Counted from the stretch's first letter, positions 39,707-48,895 are shown. The stretch is DNA of 64,000 nucleotides from Caldilineaceae bacterium (GCA_018003515.1 JAGNDO010000007.1:50093-114092), one strand, 5' to 3'. Notes: generated by a model not told the origin, from the sequence alone. Numbers and translations: made by a program.

Positions 39707-41662
39707 TTGACCATACAACTCCTCACACCCGACGTGGCCGCCAAGATTGCGGCTGGCGAAGTGGTGGAACGGCCGGCCAATGTGGCCAAAGAATTGATCG
39801 AGAACAGCCTGGATGCCGGTGCGACGGAGATCCGGGTGGAGGTGCGCGAGGGCGGACAGCGCCTGCTGCGAGTGACGGATGACGGCGTGGGCATTCCGGA
39901 GGCCGAGCTGTTGCTGGCCTTTGAGCGCCATGCCACCAGCAAGTTGCAGCGGGCGGATGATCTCTACAGCATCGCCACCTTTGGCTTTCGGGGCGAGGCG
40001 TTGTACAGCATTGCCGCGGTCAGCCATGTCACCCTGACCAGCCGCCACCGGGACGTGGATTTCGGCGCGCAGGTGCGGGTGGAGGGGGGCGTGGTGGTGG
40101 CCCAGGGCCGGGCCGGCGCGCCCGTGGGCACGGTGCTGAGTGTGGAGCATCTCTTCTTCAACACCCCGGCCCGCAAGCAATTTCTGCGCACGGCCAACAC
40201 GGAGGCCGGGCAGATCAGCAAAATTGTGCAGCGCTATGCCCTGGCCTACCCGGATCGGCGGTTTAGCTTTGTCAACGATGGCCGCTTGGTTTTTCAATCG
40301 ACCGGCAGTGGCAAGCTATTGGACGTGATGGCCAAAGTCTATGGCGGGGATCATGCCCAGCAGATGGTGGCCGTGGGCCTGACCGCCACCCTGGATTCCG
40401 ATGAGTTGGTCGGGCCGGGGTTGGAGGAGGATGTAGATTTCATGGACTTCCACCGGGCACCGGAGGATGCGCCCACGTCTGACGGCCCCATCCCCACGGG
40501 GCAGACGGCGATCCAGGTCAGCGGGTATACGAGCTTGCCCACGTTGACCCGATCCAACCGCAGCCAGATCGAGCTGTTTGTCAACCGGCGCTATGTGGAG
40601 GACCGCAGCTTGACCTATGCGGTGGTCCAGGCCTATCACACTTTGCTGCAAGTGGGCCGTTCGCCCCTGGCCGCCATCTTTGTGGATCTGGACCCGGCCC
40701 AGGTGGATGTGAATGTGCATCCGCAGAAGATTCAGGTGCGCTTCCGAGAGGAGCGCCGGGTCTTCAGCGCGGTGCAAAAGGCCGTGCGCCACGCGGTGAT
40801 CGGCAGCGCGCCCATCCCCGGCTTTGGGGTGGAGGGCGGCACGGCGCCCGACGGCACGCCCAGCCGGGAGAGCAGTTGGATGAGCCGCCGGGATGTGTTG
40901 TTGGACGCGGGGGTGGGGCTGAATCCGCAGCCCAGCCTCAATTTGTACCCGTCCCCAGCCCAGATGGCCCCCACGGAGCAAACTTTTTCCGCCGCGCCCC
41001 CCAGGGTGGACCCGGAGACAGGTGAGATCGAGCAGACAGGTGTTGAACCCAGATCGGTCGTCGCTCAACCAAAAAATCTGCCGCCTTTGCGGGTGGTGGG
41101 GCAGGTGGGGGCCATGTATATCGTGGCCGAGGGACCGGAAGGGGTCTTTTTGATCGACCAGCACGCGGCCCACGAGCGGATTATGTACGAGCGGTTTATG
41201 GCCCAGGGCTACGGGACCGTGGCCGGGGCCATCCCTCGCCAGCACCTTTTGGAGCCGCTGACTTTGCACATCGGCCACGAGTTGACAGGCTTGGTGGCGG
41301 AGCATTTGGATAAATTGGCGGCGGTGGGATACGAGGTTGAGGCGTTCGGCGGCGACACCTTTTTGGTGCGGGCTGTGCCTAGTGTGATGGCAGGCGAAGA
41401 CCCCATCAGCGGGCTGGAAGAGATTGCCCGGGGACTGGCCGAGGAGCGCAATTTGGTGGGCGAGGCGCTGGAAGATCGCCTGGTCAAGATGGTGTGCAAG
41501 CGGGCGTCCATCAAGGCCGGGCAGTTGCTCAGTGACATCGAAATGGCCGAACTGGTGCGCCAGTTGGAGGCATGCCAGTCTCCCCGCACCTGTCCGCATG
41601 GCCGGCCCACCATGCTACAACTCTCTGCGGGGGAGTTGGAGAAGGCGTTTGGGCGGATCTAG
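39707..41662 (+). CDS. mutL: DNA mismatch repair protein MutL (endonuclease type)
   Basis: 651 residues from TTG 39707, chosen because the family begins TIQLLTPDVAAKIAAGEVVERPAN; an upstream TTG at 39584 would add a repeat-derived extension. GHKL ATPase motifs are ENSLDAGATEI, DDGVGIPEAE and TFGFRGEAL. The C-terminal endonuclease motif DQHAAHERIMYERF and the CPHGRPT zinc motif show the MutH-independent nicking type. Partner MutS is not in the window. The linker between the ATPase and endonuclease parts is about 120 residues. Confidence 0.95.
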   Translation: MTIQLLTPDVAAKIAAGEVVERPANVAKELIENSLDAGATEIRVEVREGGQRLLRVTDDGVGIPEAELLLAFERHATSKLQRADDLYSIATFGFRGEALYSIAAVSHVTLTSRHRDVDFGAQVRVEGGVVVAQGRAGAPVGTVLSVEHLFFNTPARKQFLRTANTEAGQISKIVQRYALAYPDRRFSFVNDGRLVFQSTGSGKLLDVMAKVYGGDHAQQMVAVGLTATLDSDELVGPGLEEDVDFMDFHRAPEDAPTSDGPIPTGQTAIQVSGYTSLPTLTRSNRSQIELFVNRRYVEDRSLTYAVVQAYHTLLQVGRSPLAAIFVDLDPAQVDVNVHPQKIQVRFREERRVFSAVQKAVRHAVIGSAPIPGFGVEGGTAPDGTPSRESSWMSRRDVLLDAGVGLNPQPSLNLYPSPAQMAPTEQTFSAAPPRVDPETGEIEQTGVEPRSVVAQPKNLPPLRVVGQVGAMYIVAEGPEGVFLIDQHAAHERIMYERFMAQGYGTVAGAIPRQHLLEPLTLHIGHELTGLVAEHLDKLAAVGYEVEAFGGDTFLVRAVPSVMAGEDPISGLEEIARGLAEERNLVGEALEDRLVKMVCKRASIKAGQLLSDIEMAELVRQLEACQSPRTCPHGRPTMLQLSAGELEKAFGRI

Positions 41663-41694
41663 GAATAAATCCGCGTCATCCGCGTTCTATTCCT
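41663..41694. repeat. Short CGCGGAT word-repeat fragment after mutL
   Basis: ATCCGCGTCATCCGCG and the AATAGAACGCGGAT end (minus strand) link this fragment to the elements at 1529 and 29199. Confidence 0.55.
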
Positions 41695-41733
41695 TCTTTC
41701 TCAGCCCAAAATTCGCCCCTGGCCCCTCGAATA

Positions 41734-41742
41734 TGCTATACT
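41734..41742 (+). promoter_or_regulatory. Extended -10 candidate for tig
   Basis: TGCTATACT at 41734-41742, 187 nt before the start; the -35 region is poor. The rest of the gap up to 41928 shows no other signal. Confidence 0.35.
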
Positions 41743-41928
41743 ACTCCGTACCTATTTTCTTGAGACCGCAGTGGTTCTGGGCTGTGCAGTGGGCGGAGAT
41801 CGCCCGGCCCGGTGCGCTGCGGTTCATTGCGAATGGTCCTAATTTTAGCCAAAATCGAAGAGCAATCCATCAAAAACGGGGATTGGGGCGCTTGATTGCG
41901 TTTGCCCGATCCTGAGAGGAGAAAACCG

Positions 41929-43776
41929 GTGAAAGTTACAACAGAGGCCCTGGAACGACGACAGCTTTCCATGCTGATTGAGGCAGATGCAGAACGAGTG
42001 GAGAAAGAACTGCGCAATGCGGCCCGCAGTCTGGCTGGGCGGTTACGTCTGCCCGGTTTCCGCAAGGGCAAGGCTCCTTATAATGTGGTGCTGCGCATGG
42101 TGGGCAAGGCGGCCCTGTACGAGGAGTTTGTGGACAAGTTGGGCCAGGAATTGTTCGCTGCTGCCGTTGAGCAGGAGGGCATTGTGCCATCGGCCATGGC
42201 CACCATGGACGAGATCGTGACCCTGGAACCTCTGGTCTACCGACTGACCGTGCCTCTGGCCCCCACGGTGACCCTGGGCGATTATATGTCCTTGCGGGTG
42301 AATGAAGCGTCCGATGGGGTGGATGAGGAAGAGATCCTGGCGGATCTGGAAGCGATGCGGGAGAAGCACGCCAACTGGGGTGCAGCCACCCGGCCCAGCC
42401 AATATGGCGACAGCATGAGCATTGACGTACACGCCGTGGTGTTGGACGAGAGCGGCGACGAGCCGGTGGAGACCGACCAGATTGTGCTGAAAGAAAAGGG
42501 CTGGGAAGTGTTGCTCGACCAGGGGTATCCCATGGACCCGGTTGGGTTGGACGAGGCCCTGCTGGGGCTGAGTGCGGGGGACGAGAAGGAATTTGTGTTG
42601 GGTTGGCCGGCAGAAAGCCAGAGTATTCATGCGGGCAAGTCGGCCAGGTTCATCGTCAAGGTCAATGGCATTGAAGCCTATGAGTCCCCGGAACTGGATG
42701 ACGCGTTTGCTCTCCTGGTCAGCGAAGGCGAGTTCACCACCCTGGACCAATTGAAAGAGGATCTGCGTAGCCAGAAGCGGGAGCAGAACGAAACCCAGGA
42801 CAAGAACGACTATCTGGGCAGAGCGTTGGATGCCTTGGTGGACCAGGCGGAGGTGGACTATCCCCCGGCCCTGGTGGAGCGGGAGTTGGATGCCATGCTC
42901 CACAATGTGGATCAGCAGGCGCGCCAGAGTGGTCTGCGGGATCTGGACCACTATTTGGAAATGATAAAACAGGATCGGGACGAATACCGTGAAAGCCTGC
43001 GGGAGCAGGCCGAGGCCCAACTGCGCCGCAGCCTGGTCATGGGCGAATTTATCCAGAGCATCAAGATCGGCGTCACCGATGCGGAACTTGAAGAGTACAT
43101 CCTGACCATGATGAAATTTAACGAGGGTGAGGATGTGGAAATCCTCGCCGGCGAGGATTTTGACCTGGGCGACGAGTACGATGACAGCGACGATTTCGAC
43201 GAAGACGACGATGATTTCGACGATGACGACAGCGAAGAAGACGACGGCGACGATGAAGAAGAAGACGACGACGACAGCGACGACGATGACGAAGAAGACG
43301 ACGACGATGACGAAGAAGAAGAAGAAGACGATGATGACGATGACGACGATGACGAAGAAGACGATGATGACGATGACGACGATGATGATGACGATGACGA
43401 TGACGATGACGAGAGCGACGAAGAAGAAGAAGATGCCGCCGCTGATGACGATGCCGATGAGTCCGGCGAAGAGATTCTTCCGAAGCCTAGTCGTCGGGAA
43501 TCCATGCAGGGTTTGATCGACATGCTGATGCAGGAACCCAACCGTTCTGGTCTCGAAGGCGAACTCATAACCAGCAAGGCTTTTGAACTGCTCACCGCCA
43601 TTGTCAAGGGCGAGGATGTGACCGAGATGTTGGCCGCCGCCCAGGCAGCCAGGGTTGTGATTGAAGCCGGGACTGAGGTTGAGGTAGAGACAGAGGTAGA
43701 GGTAGAGGTAGAGACAGAGGTAGTGGCTGGGGAAGAAGTTGAGGTTGAGGAATCGGTGGACTCTGACGTCGAGTAA
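41929..43776 (+). CDS. tig: Trigger factor with large acidic C-terminal insert
   Basis: 615 residues from GTG 41929, with GAGAGGAGA upstream. A ribosome-bound chaperone and peptidyl-prolyl isomerase. The N-terminal domain has the ribosome-docking loop as PGFRKGKAPYNVV (the G-F-R-x-G-K-x-P signature) at about 46-58, then an FKBP-like domain and the helical C-domain (VERELDAMLHNVDQQ). After residue about 415 an Asp/Glu tract of nearly 100 residues begins, with an unbroken acid run of over 40, followed by 100 residues ending in repeated Glu-Val words. Usual length is 430-480. Followed by clpP and clpX, a common order. Confidence 0.93.
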   Translation: MKVTTEALERRQLSMLIEADAERVEKELRNAARSLAGRLRLPGFRKGKAPYNVVLRMVGKAALYEEFVDKLGQELFAAAVEQEGIVPSAMATMDEIVTLEPLVYRLTVPLAPTVTLGDYMSLRVNEASDGVDEEEILADLEAMREKHANWGAATRPSQYGDSMSIDVHAVVLDESGDEPVETDQIVLKEKGWEVLLDQGYPMDPVGLDEALLGLSAGDEKEFVLGWPAESQSIHAGKSARFIVKVNGIEAYESPELDDAFALLVSEGEFTTLDQLKEDLRSQKREQNETQDKNDYLGRALDALVDQAEVDYPPALVERELDAMLHNVDQQARQSGLRDLDHYLEMIKQDRDEYRESLREQAEAQLRRSLVMGEFIQSIKIGVTDAELEEYILTMMKFNEGEDVEILAGEDFDLGDEYDDSDDFDEDDDDFDDDDSEEDDGDDEEEDDDDSDDDDEEDDDDDEEEEEDDDDDDDDDEEDDDDDDDDDDDDDDDDDESDEEEEDAAADDDADESGEEILPKPSRRESMQGLIDMLMQEPNRSGLEGELITSKAFELLTAIVKGEDVTEMLAAAQAARVVIEAGTEVEVETEVEVEVETEVVAGEEVEVEESVDSDVE

Positions 43777-43791
43777 ATGGCGCGTGTACCA

Positions 43792-43824
43792 AGCATCCAG
43801 GAAGCTGCCAGCTTCCTGGATGCT
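43792..43824 (+). terminator. Hairpin after tig
   Basis: 15-bp perfect stem (43792-43806 with 43810-43824), 3-nt loop, 16 nt after the tig stop. No T-run follows, so it may be a pause or RNA-stabilising hairpin instead of a full terminator. Confidence 0.65.
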
Positions 43825-43959
43825 GAGAACGCTAACTTAACGCAAACGGGGAATTGGAGAGCGCTTACAGTCTCCGCCCCCCCTGCGCCGTATTGTGGAT
43901 AGGATAGATCCAGTCGATTTCATCCGTCCGAATCAAATTACGGGAAAAGGAGTAGACCC

Positions 43960-44652
43960 ATGATTAACCCGCAAAGTGTCGTCCCCATGGTCATCGAGAC
44001 CACCGGTCGGGGCGAGCGCGCCTACGACATCTATAGCCTCCTGCTCAAGGAGCGCATCATCTTTTTGGGGACGCCCATCAACGACCAGGTGGCCAACGTC
44101 ATCGTGGCCCAGCTGCTCTTCCTGAACCGGGAAGACCCCAACCAGGATATTCAGCTTTTCATCAACAGCCCCGGCGGCAGCGTCTATGCCGGTCTGGCCA
44201 TCTATGACACCATGCAGATGATCGAGGCCCAGGTCAGCACCTTTGCCATTGGCGTCACCGCCAGCATGGGCACGGTGTTGCTCTCTGCCGGCGCGCCGGG
44301 CAAGCGTTATGCGCTCCCCCACGCCACCATCCACCTGCACCCGGCCAGCAGCGGGGCCCAGGGCTACACCGAGGACGTGCGCATCGCCTTCCGGGAACAA
44401 GAGCGGGTGCAGACCCAGCTCTTCTATCTCGTCGGCAAGCACACCGGGCGAGAATGGAAGCAGATCGAGCGGGACTTCGAGCGAGATCGCTATATGGACG
44501 CCATTGAGGCCAAGGAATATGGCCTGGTGGACGAAGTCCTGGGCGATGTCACAGGCATCGTCTCCGTGCGGGATGGCGCTGTCAAGCTGCCGGCCATCCA
44601 GGCCCCCAAAGAGGACGCCGTTGGCAAGTTGACCAACGGCGCGGGCAAGTAG
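43960..44652 (+). CDS. clpP: ATP-dependent Clp protease proteolytic subunit
   Basis: 230 residues. The Ser protease barrel partner of ClpX. The catalytic Ser is in [20 protein letters not shown], the His in [11 protein letters not shown] (aligns with MIHQP), and the Asp in the helix [41 protein letters not shown] matches the hydrophobic groove region. A strong hairpin terminator follows at 44682. Confidence 0.96.
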   Translation: MINPQSVVPMVIETTGRGERAYDIYSLLLKERIIFLGTPINDQVANVIVAQLLFLNREDPNQDIQLFINSPGGSVYAGLAIYDTMQMIEAQVSTFAIGVTASMGTVLLSAGAPGKRYALPHATIHLHPASSGAQGYTEDVRIAFREQERVQTQLFYLVGKHTGREWKQIERDFERDRYMDAIEAKEYGLVDEVLGDVTGIVSVRDGAVKLPAIQAPKEDAVGKLTNGAGK

Positions 44653-44681
44653 CCCTTCGCCTCTGTCCATTTTGAACAGAA

Positions 44682-44720
44682 AAGAGTCCTTGGGTGATCC
44701 TGCCCAAGGACTCTTCTTTG
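44682..44720 (+). terminator. Rho-independent terminator after clpP
   Basis: 13-bp perfect stem (44682-44694 with 44703-44715), 8-nt loop, followed by a short T-rich stretch (CTTTG). Confidence 0.75.
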
Positions 44721-44861
44721 TGAAACCGAGGCTTTCACGGTACACTGTGCGTAACCGTTACCGGAGCCGTTACGATGTGTAATGTTGGCTCGTAGCAAGC
44801 GCTTTAGCGCCGTTGTGACGTACAAAACCGGGCGCGAAAGCGCTTACACCGTACTTTTTTA

Positions 44862-44993
44862 GTAACTACCAACCCCACCCTAACCCTCCCCAATCTGGGG
44901 AGGGGACAGTTCTAGGTTAGCGGCGTTCGCTTTGCGGCGATCTAGCGCCTCCCCACCCTGGGGGAGGCTGGGAGGGAGTGGCTTGATGGTTAC
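44862..44993. mobile_element. 132-bp MITE-like element with 8-bp target duplication, just upstream of clpX
   Basis: Ends are GTAAC and GTTAC, with imperfect terminal inverted repeats of about 28 bp (GTAACTACCAACCCCACCC facing GTAACCATCAAGCCACTCCC). CTTTTTTA flanks both sides (44854-44861 and 44994-45001). Two GC-rich hairpins (44884-44904 and 44947-44968) fill the interior. The right end is 18 nt before the clpX start. The rest of the clpP-clpX gap holds the clpP terminator and nothing else recognised. Confidence 0.8.
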
Positions 44994-45011
44994 CTTTTTT
45001 AGGACAAAACA

Positions 45012-46439
45012 ATGGCCAAGAAGACCGAACTTACCCTGTATTGCTCATTTTGCGGTAAATCCGAAGTCGAAGTGGAGCGGCTGATCCAAGGGCTGGAAGA
45101 TGCCTGGATCTGCGATGCCTGCATCCTGACCGGTGCGGAGATCCTCTCGGAAGTGGAGGACGAAGAGGCTGGCCCGACCAAACGTACCATCTTGGCCCCC
45201 AACAAGGTTCCCAACCCACGGGAGATCGTGTCTTATCTGGACCAGTATGTGATCGGCCAGGAGCGGGCCAAAAAGGTACTTTCTGTGGCCGTATACAACC
45301 ATTACAAACGGGTTTTTGGCAACCATGCCAATCAAAACCAACGCAGCGACCAAACCGCCCATGCCGATGTGGAGCTGACCAAGAGCAACGTCATGCTCAT
45401 CGGCCCCACGGGCAGCGGCAAGACCCTGCTGGCCCAAACCCTGGCCCGGCTGCTGGATGTCCCCTTCACCATCGGCGACGCCACCAGTCTGACCGAGGCC
45501 GGCTATGTGGGCGAAGACGTGGAGAGCATCCTGGTGGGGCTGATGCAGGCCGCGGACTGGGACGCCGACCGGGCCGCCTTTGGCATTGTCTACATCGATG
45601 AGATCGACAAGATCGCCCGCAAAACCGGGGACAACCCCAGCATCACCCGGGATGTCAGCGGCGAGGGCGTGCAGCAGGCCCTGCTCAAGATCATCGAAGG
45701 CACCACGGCCAATGTGCCTCCCCAGGGCGGGCGCAAACATCCCCAACAAGAATATGTGCAGTTGGATACCCGCAACGTCCTCTTTATCTGCGGCGGGGCT
45801 TTCTCTGGTCTGGCCGATGAGGTGCGCAAGCGGGTGCAGAAGCGCACGGCCTTGGGCTTTGTGGCCGCGGAAGATGATGGCAGCGGGCTGCTTCTGCTCA
45901 CCGAGGCGGTGGTGGACGAGTCGCCCCTGCCCGAAGAACGGCTGGACCGTCAGCGGGAGCAGAAGATGCGCCGGCTGGAAAAAGAGAGCCGCAACGACAG
46001 CCTGCTCTTGCGCCAGGTGATGCCCGACGACCTGCGCAGCTTTGGCTTGATCCCGGAATTCATCGGTCGCCTGCCCGTGGTGGCCAGCCTGGACGCCCTG
46101 GACCGCAAGACCATGATGCGCATCCTCACCGAGCCCAAGAACAGCGTCGTGCGCCAGTTCCAGCGTCTCTTCGTCATGGACGGCGTGACCCTGGAATTTG
46201 ACCGTGAAGCCCTGGAGGCCATCGCCACCGACGCCTTTGTGCGCAAGACCGGTGCCCGTGGTCTGCGCAGCATCGTCGAATCCGCCCTGCTGGACGTGAT
46301 GTACGAAATCCCCGGCCGGGACGAAATCTCCCGCTGTTTGGTGACCCAAGATGTCTTCACCCAGCGCAAAACCCCCACCCTGCTGGACGAAGAAGGCCGC
46401 CCCTTTGTCTTTCCCCGGGAGTATGATCAAGCGGCGTAG
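45012..46439 (+). CDS. clpX: ATP-dependent Clp protease ATP-binding subunit
   Basis: 475 residues, about 50 longer than usual. N-terminal zinc domain Cys pairs CSFC and CDAC, then the AAA+ core: Walker A GPTGSGKT, pore loop AGYVGEDVE, Walker [11 protein letters not shown], the RKH-type loop GGRKHPQQE and the sensor-2 arginine in [10 protein letters not shown]. The ClpP-docking loop reads LGF rather than IGF, followed by a charged insert of about 40 residues ([19 protein letters not shown]) before [20 protein letters not shown]. The ribosome site AGGA lies 8 nt upstream, beside the MITE. Confidence 0.96.
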   Translation: MAKKTELTLYCSFCGKSEVEVERLIQGLEDAWICDACILTGAEILSEVEDEEAGPTKRTILAPNKVPNPREIVSYLDQYVIGQERAKKVLSVAVYNHYKRVFGNHANQNQRSDQTAHADVELTKSNVMLIGPTGSGKTLLAQTLARLLDVPFTIGDATSLTEAGYVGEDVESILVGLMQAADWDADRAAFGIVYIDEIDKIARKTGDNPSITRDVSGEGVQQALLKIIEGTTANVPPQGGRKHPQQEYVQLDTRNVLFICGGAFSGLADEVRKRVQKRTALGFVAAEDDGSGLLLLTEAVVDESPLPEERLDRQREQKMRRLEKESRNDSLLLRQVMPDDLRSFGLIPEFIGRLPVVASLDALDRKTMMRILTEPKNSVVRQFQRLFVMDGVTLEFDREALEAIATDAFVRKTGARGLRSIVESALLDVMYEIPGRDEISRCLVTQDVFTQRKTPTLLDEEGRPFVFPREYDQAA

Positions 46440-46440
46440 C

Positions 46441-46620
46441 TGTGAGCGGGTGAAGGGGTGAGCGGGTGAAGGGGTGAGCGGGTGAAGGGGTGAAAATTGG
46501 ACGGGCGACTGCTGGGAATTTAGCAGTCGCCCGTTTTTTGTTCACCCTTTCACCCTTTCACCCGCTCACCCGCTCACCCGCTCACCCCTTCACCCTTTCA
46601 CCCCTTCACCCCTTCACCCC
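46441..46620. repeat. TGARSGGG octamer tracts flanking a terminator
   Basis: Seven octamers alternating TGAGCGGG and TGAAGGGG (46443-46493) face about ten complementary octamers (46542-46620). Between them sits a normal hairpin terminator. The stop codon of the aldo/keto reductase (46614-46616) lies inside the right tract. Confidence 0.9.
46501..46539 (+). terminator. Rho-independent terminator after clpX
   Basis: 13-bp perfect stem (46501-46513 with 46522-46534), 8-nt loop and six T residues. It lies in the centre of the octamer hairpin. Confidence 0.88.
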
Positions 46621-47576
46621 TCCAGCCACGCCAACTCCTCCCCGGTCAAGACCACATCCAGAGCGCCGACGTTGTCAGCGAACTCGGCGGGGGTGCGGCT
46701 GCCGGTGATGGCGAAGGTGTTGAGGGGGCTGTTGAATACGTAGGCCAGCCCCAGTTGGGGCAGGCTGACCCCCTTCTCCCCGGCCAACTGGGCGGCCCGA
46801 TCCCGGCGGGTGAAGTTGGCTACGCTGCCATAGCTGCTCAGGCTGAGGCGGTCGAAGTAGTCTGTGAGCCGGGACGGGTCGGCCAGATCCGCGGGCTGGA
46901 TGCGCCCGGTGAAGAGGCCCCCGGCCAGGCTGGACCAACTGACCACCGCCATCTTTTCGGCCTGATACCACGCCCTGGCCTCCCGTTGCGCCGGTCCGCC
47001 GATGCTGACGCAACCGCTCCACGGCTCTTGGATCTGCTCGGCCAGGCTGAAGTTGGGGCTGCTGGCTGTGAAGGGGATCAGCCCGTGGGCCGTCGCGTAC
47101 GCGTTGGCCGCGGCCATGCGTTGATGGCTCCAGTTTGAGCCGCCAAAGGCCCGGATGCGTCCGGCCCGGTGATGCTCGTTCAAGACCTCCACGATCGGCC
47201 CCACCTCAACCGCCGGGTCGTCCCGGTGCAGCAGATAGAGGTCGATATAGTCGGTCTGTAAGCGGGCCAGAGAGTCCATCAGATCCGAAGTGATGTCGTA
47301 GGGTGTCACCCGCTTGCGGTCCCGGTTGTGGTGCGCCCCCTTGGAGATCACCACGACCTGCTCCCGGTTGCCCCGCTCCGCCATCCACCGCCCCAGGATG
47401 CGTTCACAGTCGCCGTCGTTGTAGCCGTGGGCGGTGTCGAAGGTGGTTCCCCCGACGGCCATCACCCCGTCCAGCAACGAAAAGCCGCCTACAAGGTCAG
47501 CTTTGGTCAACGGCACGGTTCCCTGAATCAATCGAGCCACCGGCTTATCGATGCCGGGAATGGTTGCGTAGCGCAT
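46614..47576 (-). CDS. Aldo/keto reductase
   Basis: 320 residues from ATG 47576, with AAAGGA upstream. TIM-barrel oxidoreductase using NADPH. FDTAHGYNDGDCERILGRWM carries the catalytic Asp and Tyr; VISKGAHHNRD holds the Lys and IDLYLLHRDDP the His. The C-terminal NFTRRDRAAQLAGEKG and FAITGSRTPAEFADNVGAL bind the cofactor. The last residue Gly and TGA stop come from the octamer repeat. Substrate unknown. The frame continues upstream through another repeat tract but without family sequence. Confidence 0.9.
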   Translation of the reverse strand: MRYATIPGIDKPVARLIQGTVPLTKADLVGGFSLLDGVMAVGGTTFDTAHGYNDGDCERILGRWMAERGNREQVVVISKGAHHNRDRKRVTPYDITSDLMDSLARLQTDYIDLYLLHRDDPAVEVGPIVEVLNEHHRAGRIRAFGGSNWSHQRMAAANAYATAHGLIPFTASSPNFSLAEQIQEPWSGCVSIGGPAQREARAWYQAEKMAVVSWSSLAGGLFTGRIQPADLADPSRLTDYFDRLSLSSYGSVANFTRRDRAAQLAGEKGVSLPQLGLAYVFNSPLNTFAITGSRTPAEFADNVGALDVVLTGEELAWLEG

Positions 47577-47591
47577 GGTGTGTCCTTTCGA

Positions 47592-47692
47592 TTTATCGAG
47601 TATCGAGTATCGTGTATTGTGTGGTTGAGTACCCAGTAGCGTCTCTCGAAGCTGAAAAAATACTCGATACACGATACTCGATATTCACTCCC
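47592..47692. repeat. TATCGAG/ATACTCG heptamer tracts
   Basis: Four TATCGAG-type heptamers (47592-47620) face ATACTCG/ATACACG heptamers (47661-47688), separated by about 40 nt, between the mutY stop and the reductase start. Confidence 0.85.
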
Positions 47693-48788
47693 CTCGCAAA
47701 GCCGCGATGATCTTGCCATCGGTGACGGGAAAGGGAAAACTGTCCAGTTCATTCAACTCAATCCACCGCCAATCCGCACAGTCGAGGGTTTGGGGATTGC
47801 CGCCCGTGTGTTGGGCGTGGAAGGCGTGCAGGGTGATGCGGAAGTGGGTGTAGGCGTGCTTGACCGTGGTGACGGCCTCACCCACGGCGATCTCCATGCC
47901 CAATTCTTCCATGATCTCCCGACGCAGACAGGTGGGGAGGTCCGCGTCCGTCGGCTCCACCTTGCCGCCGGGGAACTCCCACAGGCCGCCCAACATGCCG
48001 GTTTGGGGGCGCTGGGCGATGAGCAATTTTGACTCGAACGGCCCGCCCTGCCAGATCACCCCGGCGGTGACGTGGAAATGGGGGGTGGCTTTGCGCTTGG
48101 GGATGATGGGGCGCAGGGCTTGCGTTCCCGCGGCCAGGGCCTCACACTCCTGCGCCAGGGGACAGAGCAGACAGCGGGGGGAGGTGGGCGTGCAGATCGT
48201 GGCCCCCAACTCCATCAACCCTTCGTTGACCACCCCGGCCTGCCCCGGTGCCGCCGCCTCCACCACGGAGCGGGCCAGCGCCCACAACTCCTTCTCCACC
48301 GCCCGCTCGGTGATGGGCCGGTCCACGTCCCACAGCCGAGCCAACACCCGCTTCACATTGCCGTCCAAAATCGGCTCGGCCTGGCCAAAGGCCGTGCTGA
48401 GGATGGCCCCGGCGGTGTACGCGCCGATGCCGGGCAGGGCCAGCACCGCCTTGCGGGTGCGGGGGAAGACGCCCCCATGCTCGGCCACGATCACCTGGGC
48501 GGCCCGGTGCAGGTTGCGGGCCCGGGCATAGTAGCCCAACCCCTCCCATAGCTTGAGCACGTCTTGCTGATCCGCCGCGGCCAGATCCTGCACCGTGGGG
48601 AAGCGTTCCATCCAGCGCTCAAAATAACCCACCACCGTGTCGATGCGGGTCTGCTGGGCCATGATCTCGCTGATCCAGACTGGGTAGGCGTCCCGGTCCC
48701 CGGCGGGGCGGTTCCGCCAGGGCAAAGTGCGCTGTTGGTCCGGGTGCCAAAGGGCGAGGGCGTGGGCGATTTTGGTTGGGTTGGGCAT
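47685..48788 (-). CDS. mutY: A/G-specific adenine glycosylase
   Basis: 367 residues from ATG 48788. Removes adenine opposite 8-oxoguanine. HhH-GPD core: EIMAQQTRIDTVVGYF, GLGYYARARNLH, LPGIGAYTAGAIL with the catalytic Asp in LDGNVKRVLARL. The iron-sulphur cluster ligands follow the C-x6-C-x2-C-x5-C spacing (CTPTSPRCLLCPLAQEC). The C-terminal NUDIX-like domain (LWEFPGGKVEPTDADLPTCL) reads 8-oxoG. The sequence upstream of the start is word repeats; the promoter candidate is at 48832. Confidence 0.95.
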   Translation of the reverse strand: MPNPTKIAHALALWHPDQQRTLPWRNRPAGDRDAYPVWISEIMAQQTRIDTVVGYFERWMERFPTVQDLAAADQQDVLKLWEGLGYYARARNLHRAAQVIVAEHGGVFPRTRKAVLALPGIGAYTAGAILSTAFGQAEPILDGNVKRVLARLWDVDRPITERAVEKELWALARSVVEAAAPGQAGVVNEGLMELGATICTPTSPRCLLCPLAQECEALAAGTQALRPIIPKRKATPHFHVTAGVIWQGGPFESKLLIAQRPQTGMLGGLWEFPGGKVEPTDADLPTCLRREIMEELGMEIAVGEAVTTVKHAYTHFRITLHAFHAQHTGGNPQTLDCADWRWIELNELDSFPFPVTDGKIIAALRGE

Positions 48789-48827
48789 GTGGATTTTGGA
48801 TTTCTGAGTTTGGATTTTGGATTGAGG
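48787..48827. repeat. TGGATTTTGGATT word repeats upstream of mutY
   Basis: GGATTTTGGATTTCTGAGTTTGG-type words between the mutY start and its -10 box. Confidence 0.6.
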
Positions 48828-48831
48828 GGGT

Positions 48832-48840
48832 AGTATAGCA
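48832..48840 (-). promoter_or_regulatory. Extended -10 candidate for mutY
   Basis: On the minus strand TGCTATACT (48840-48832), 44 nt before the ATG; no convincing -35 box. Confidence 0.35.
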
Positions 48841-48895
48841 GAAGTGGGAGGTGGGGGACGAAAGCGGGCGGGCGGGGGCGATGTTTTTGGTTTCG

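Noticed and set aside
40316..46430. Minus-strand open frames over mutL, tig, and clpX
   Set aside because: Shadows of the genes on the plus strand; the tig shadow is a Ser run that only mirrors the acidic tract.
46441..46620. CRISPR array
   Set aside because: Units are 8 bp and contiguous, without unique spacers, and no cas gene is in the window. The same holds for the other word-repeat tracts.
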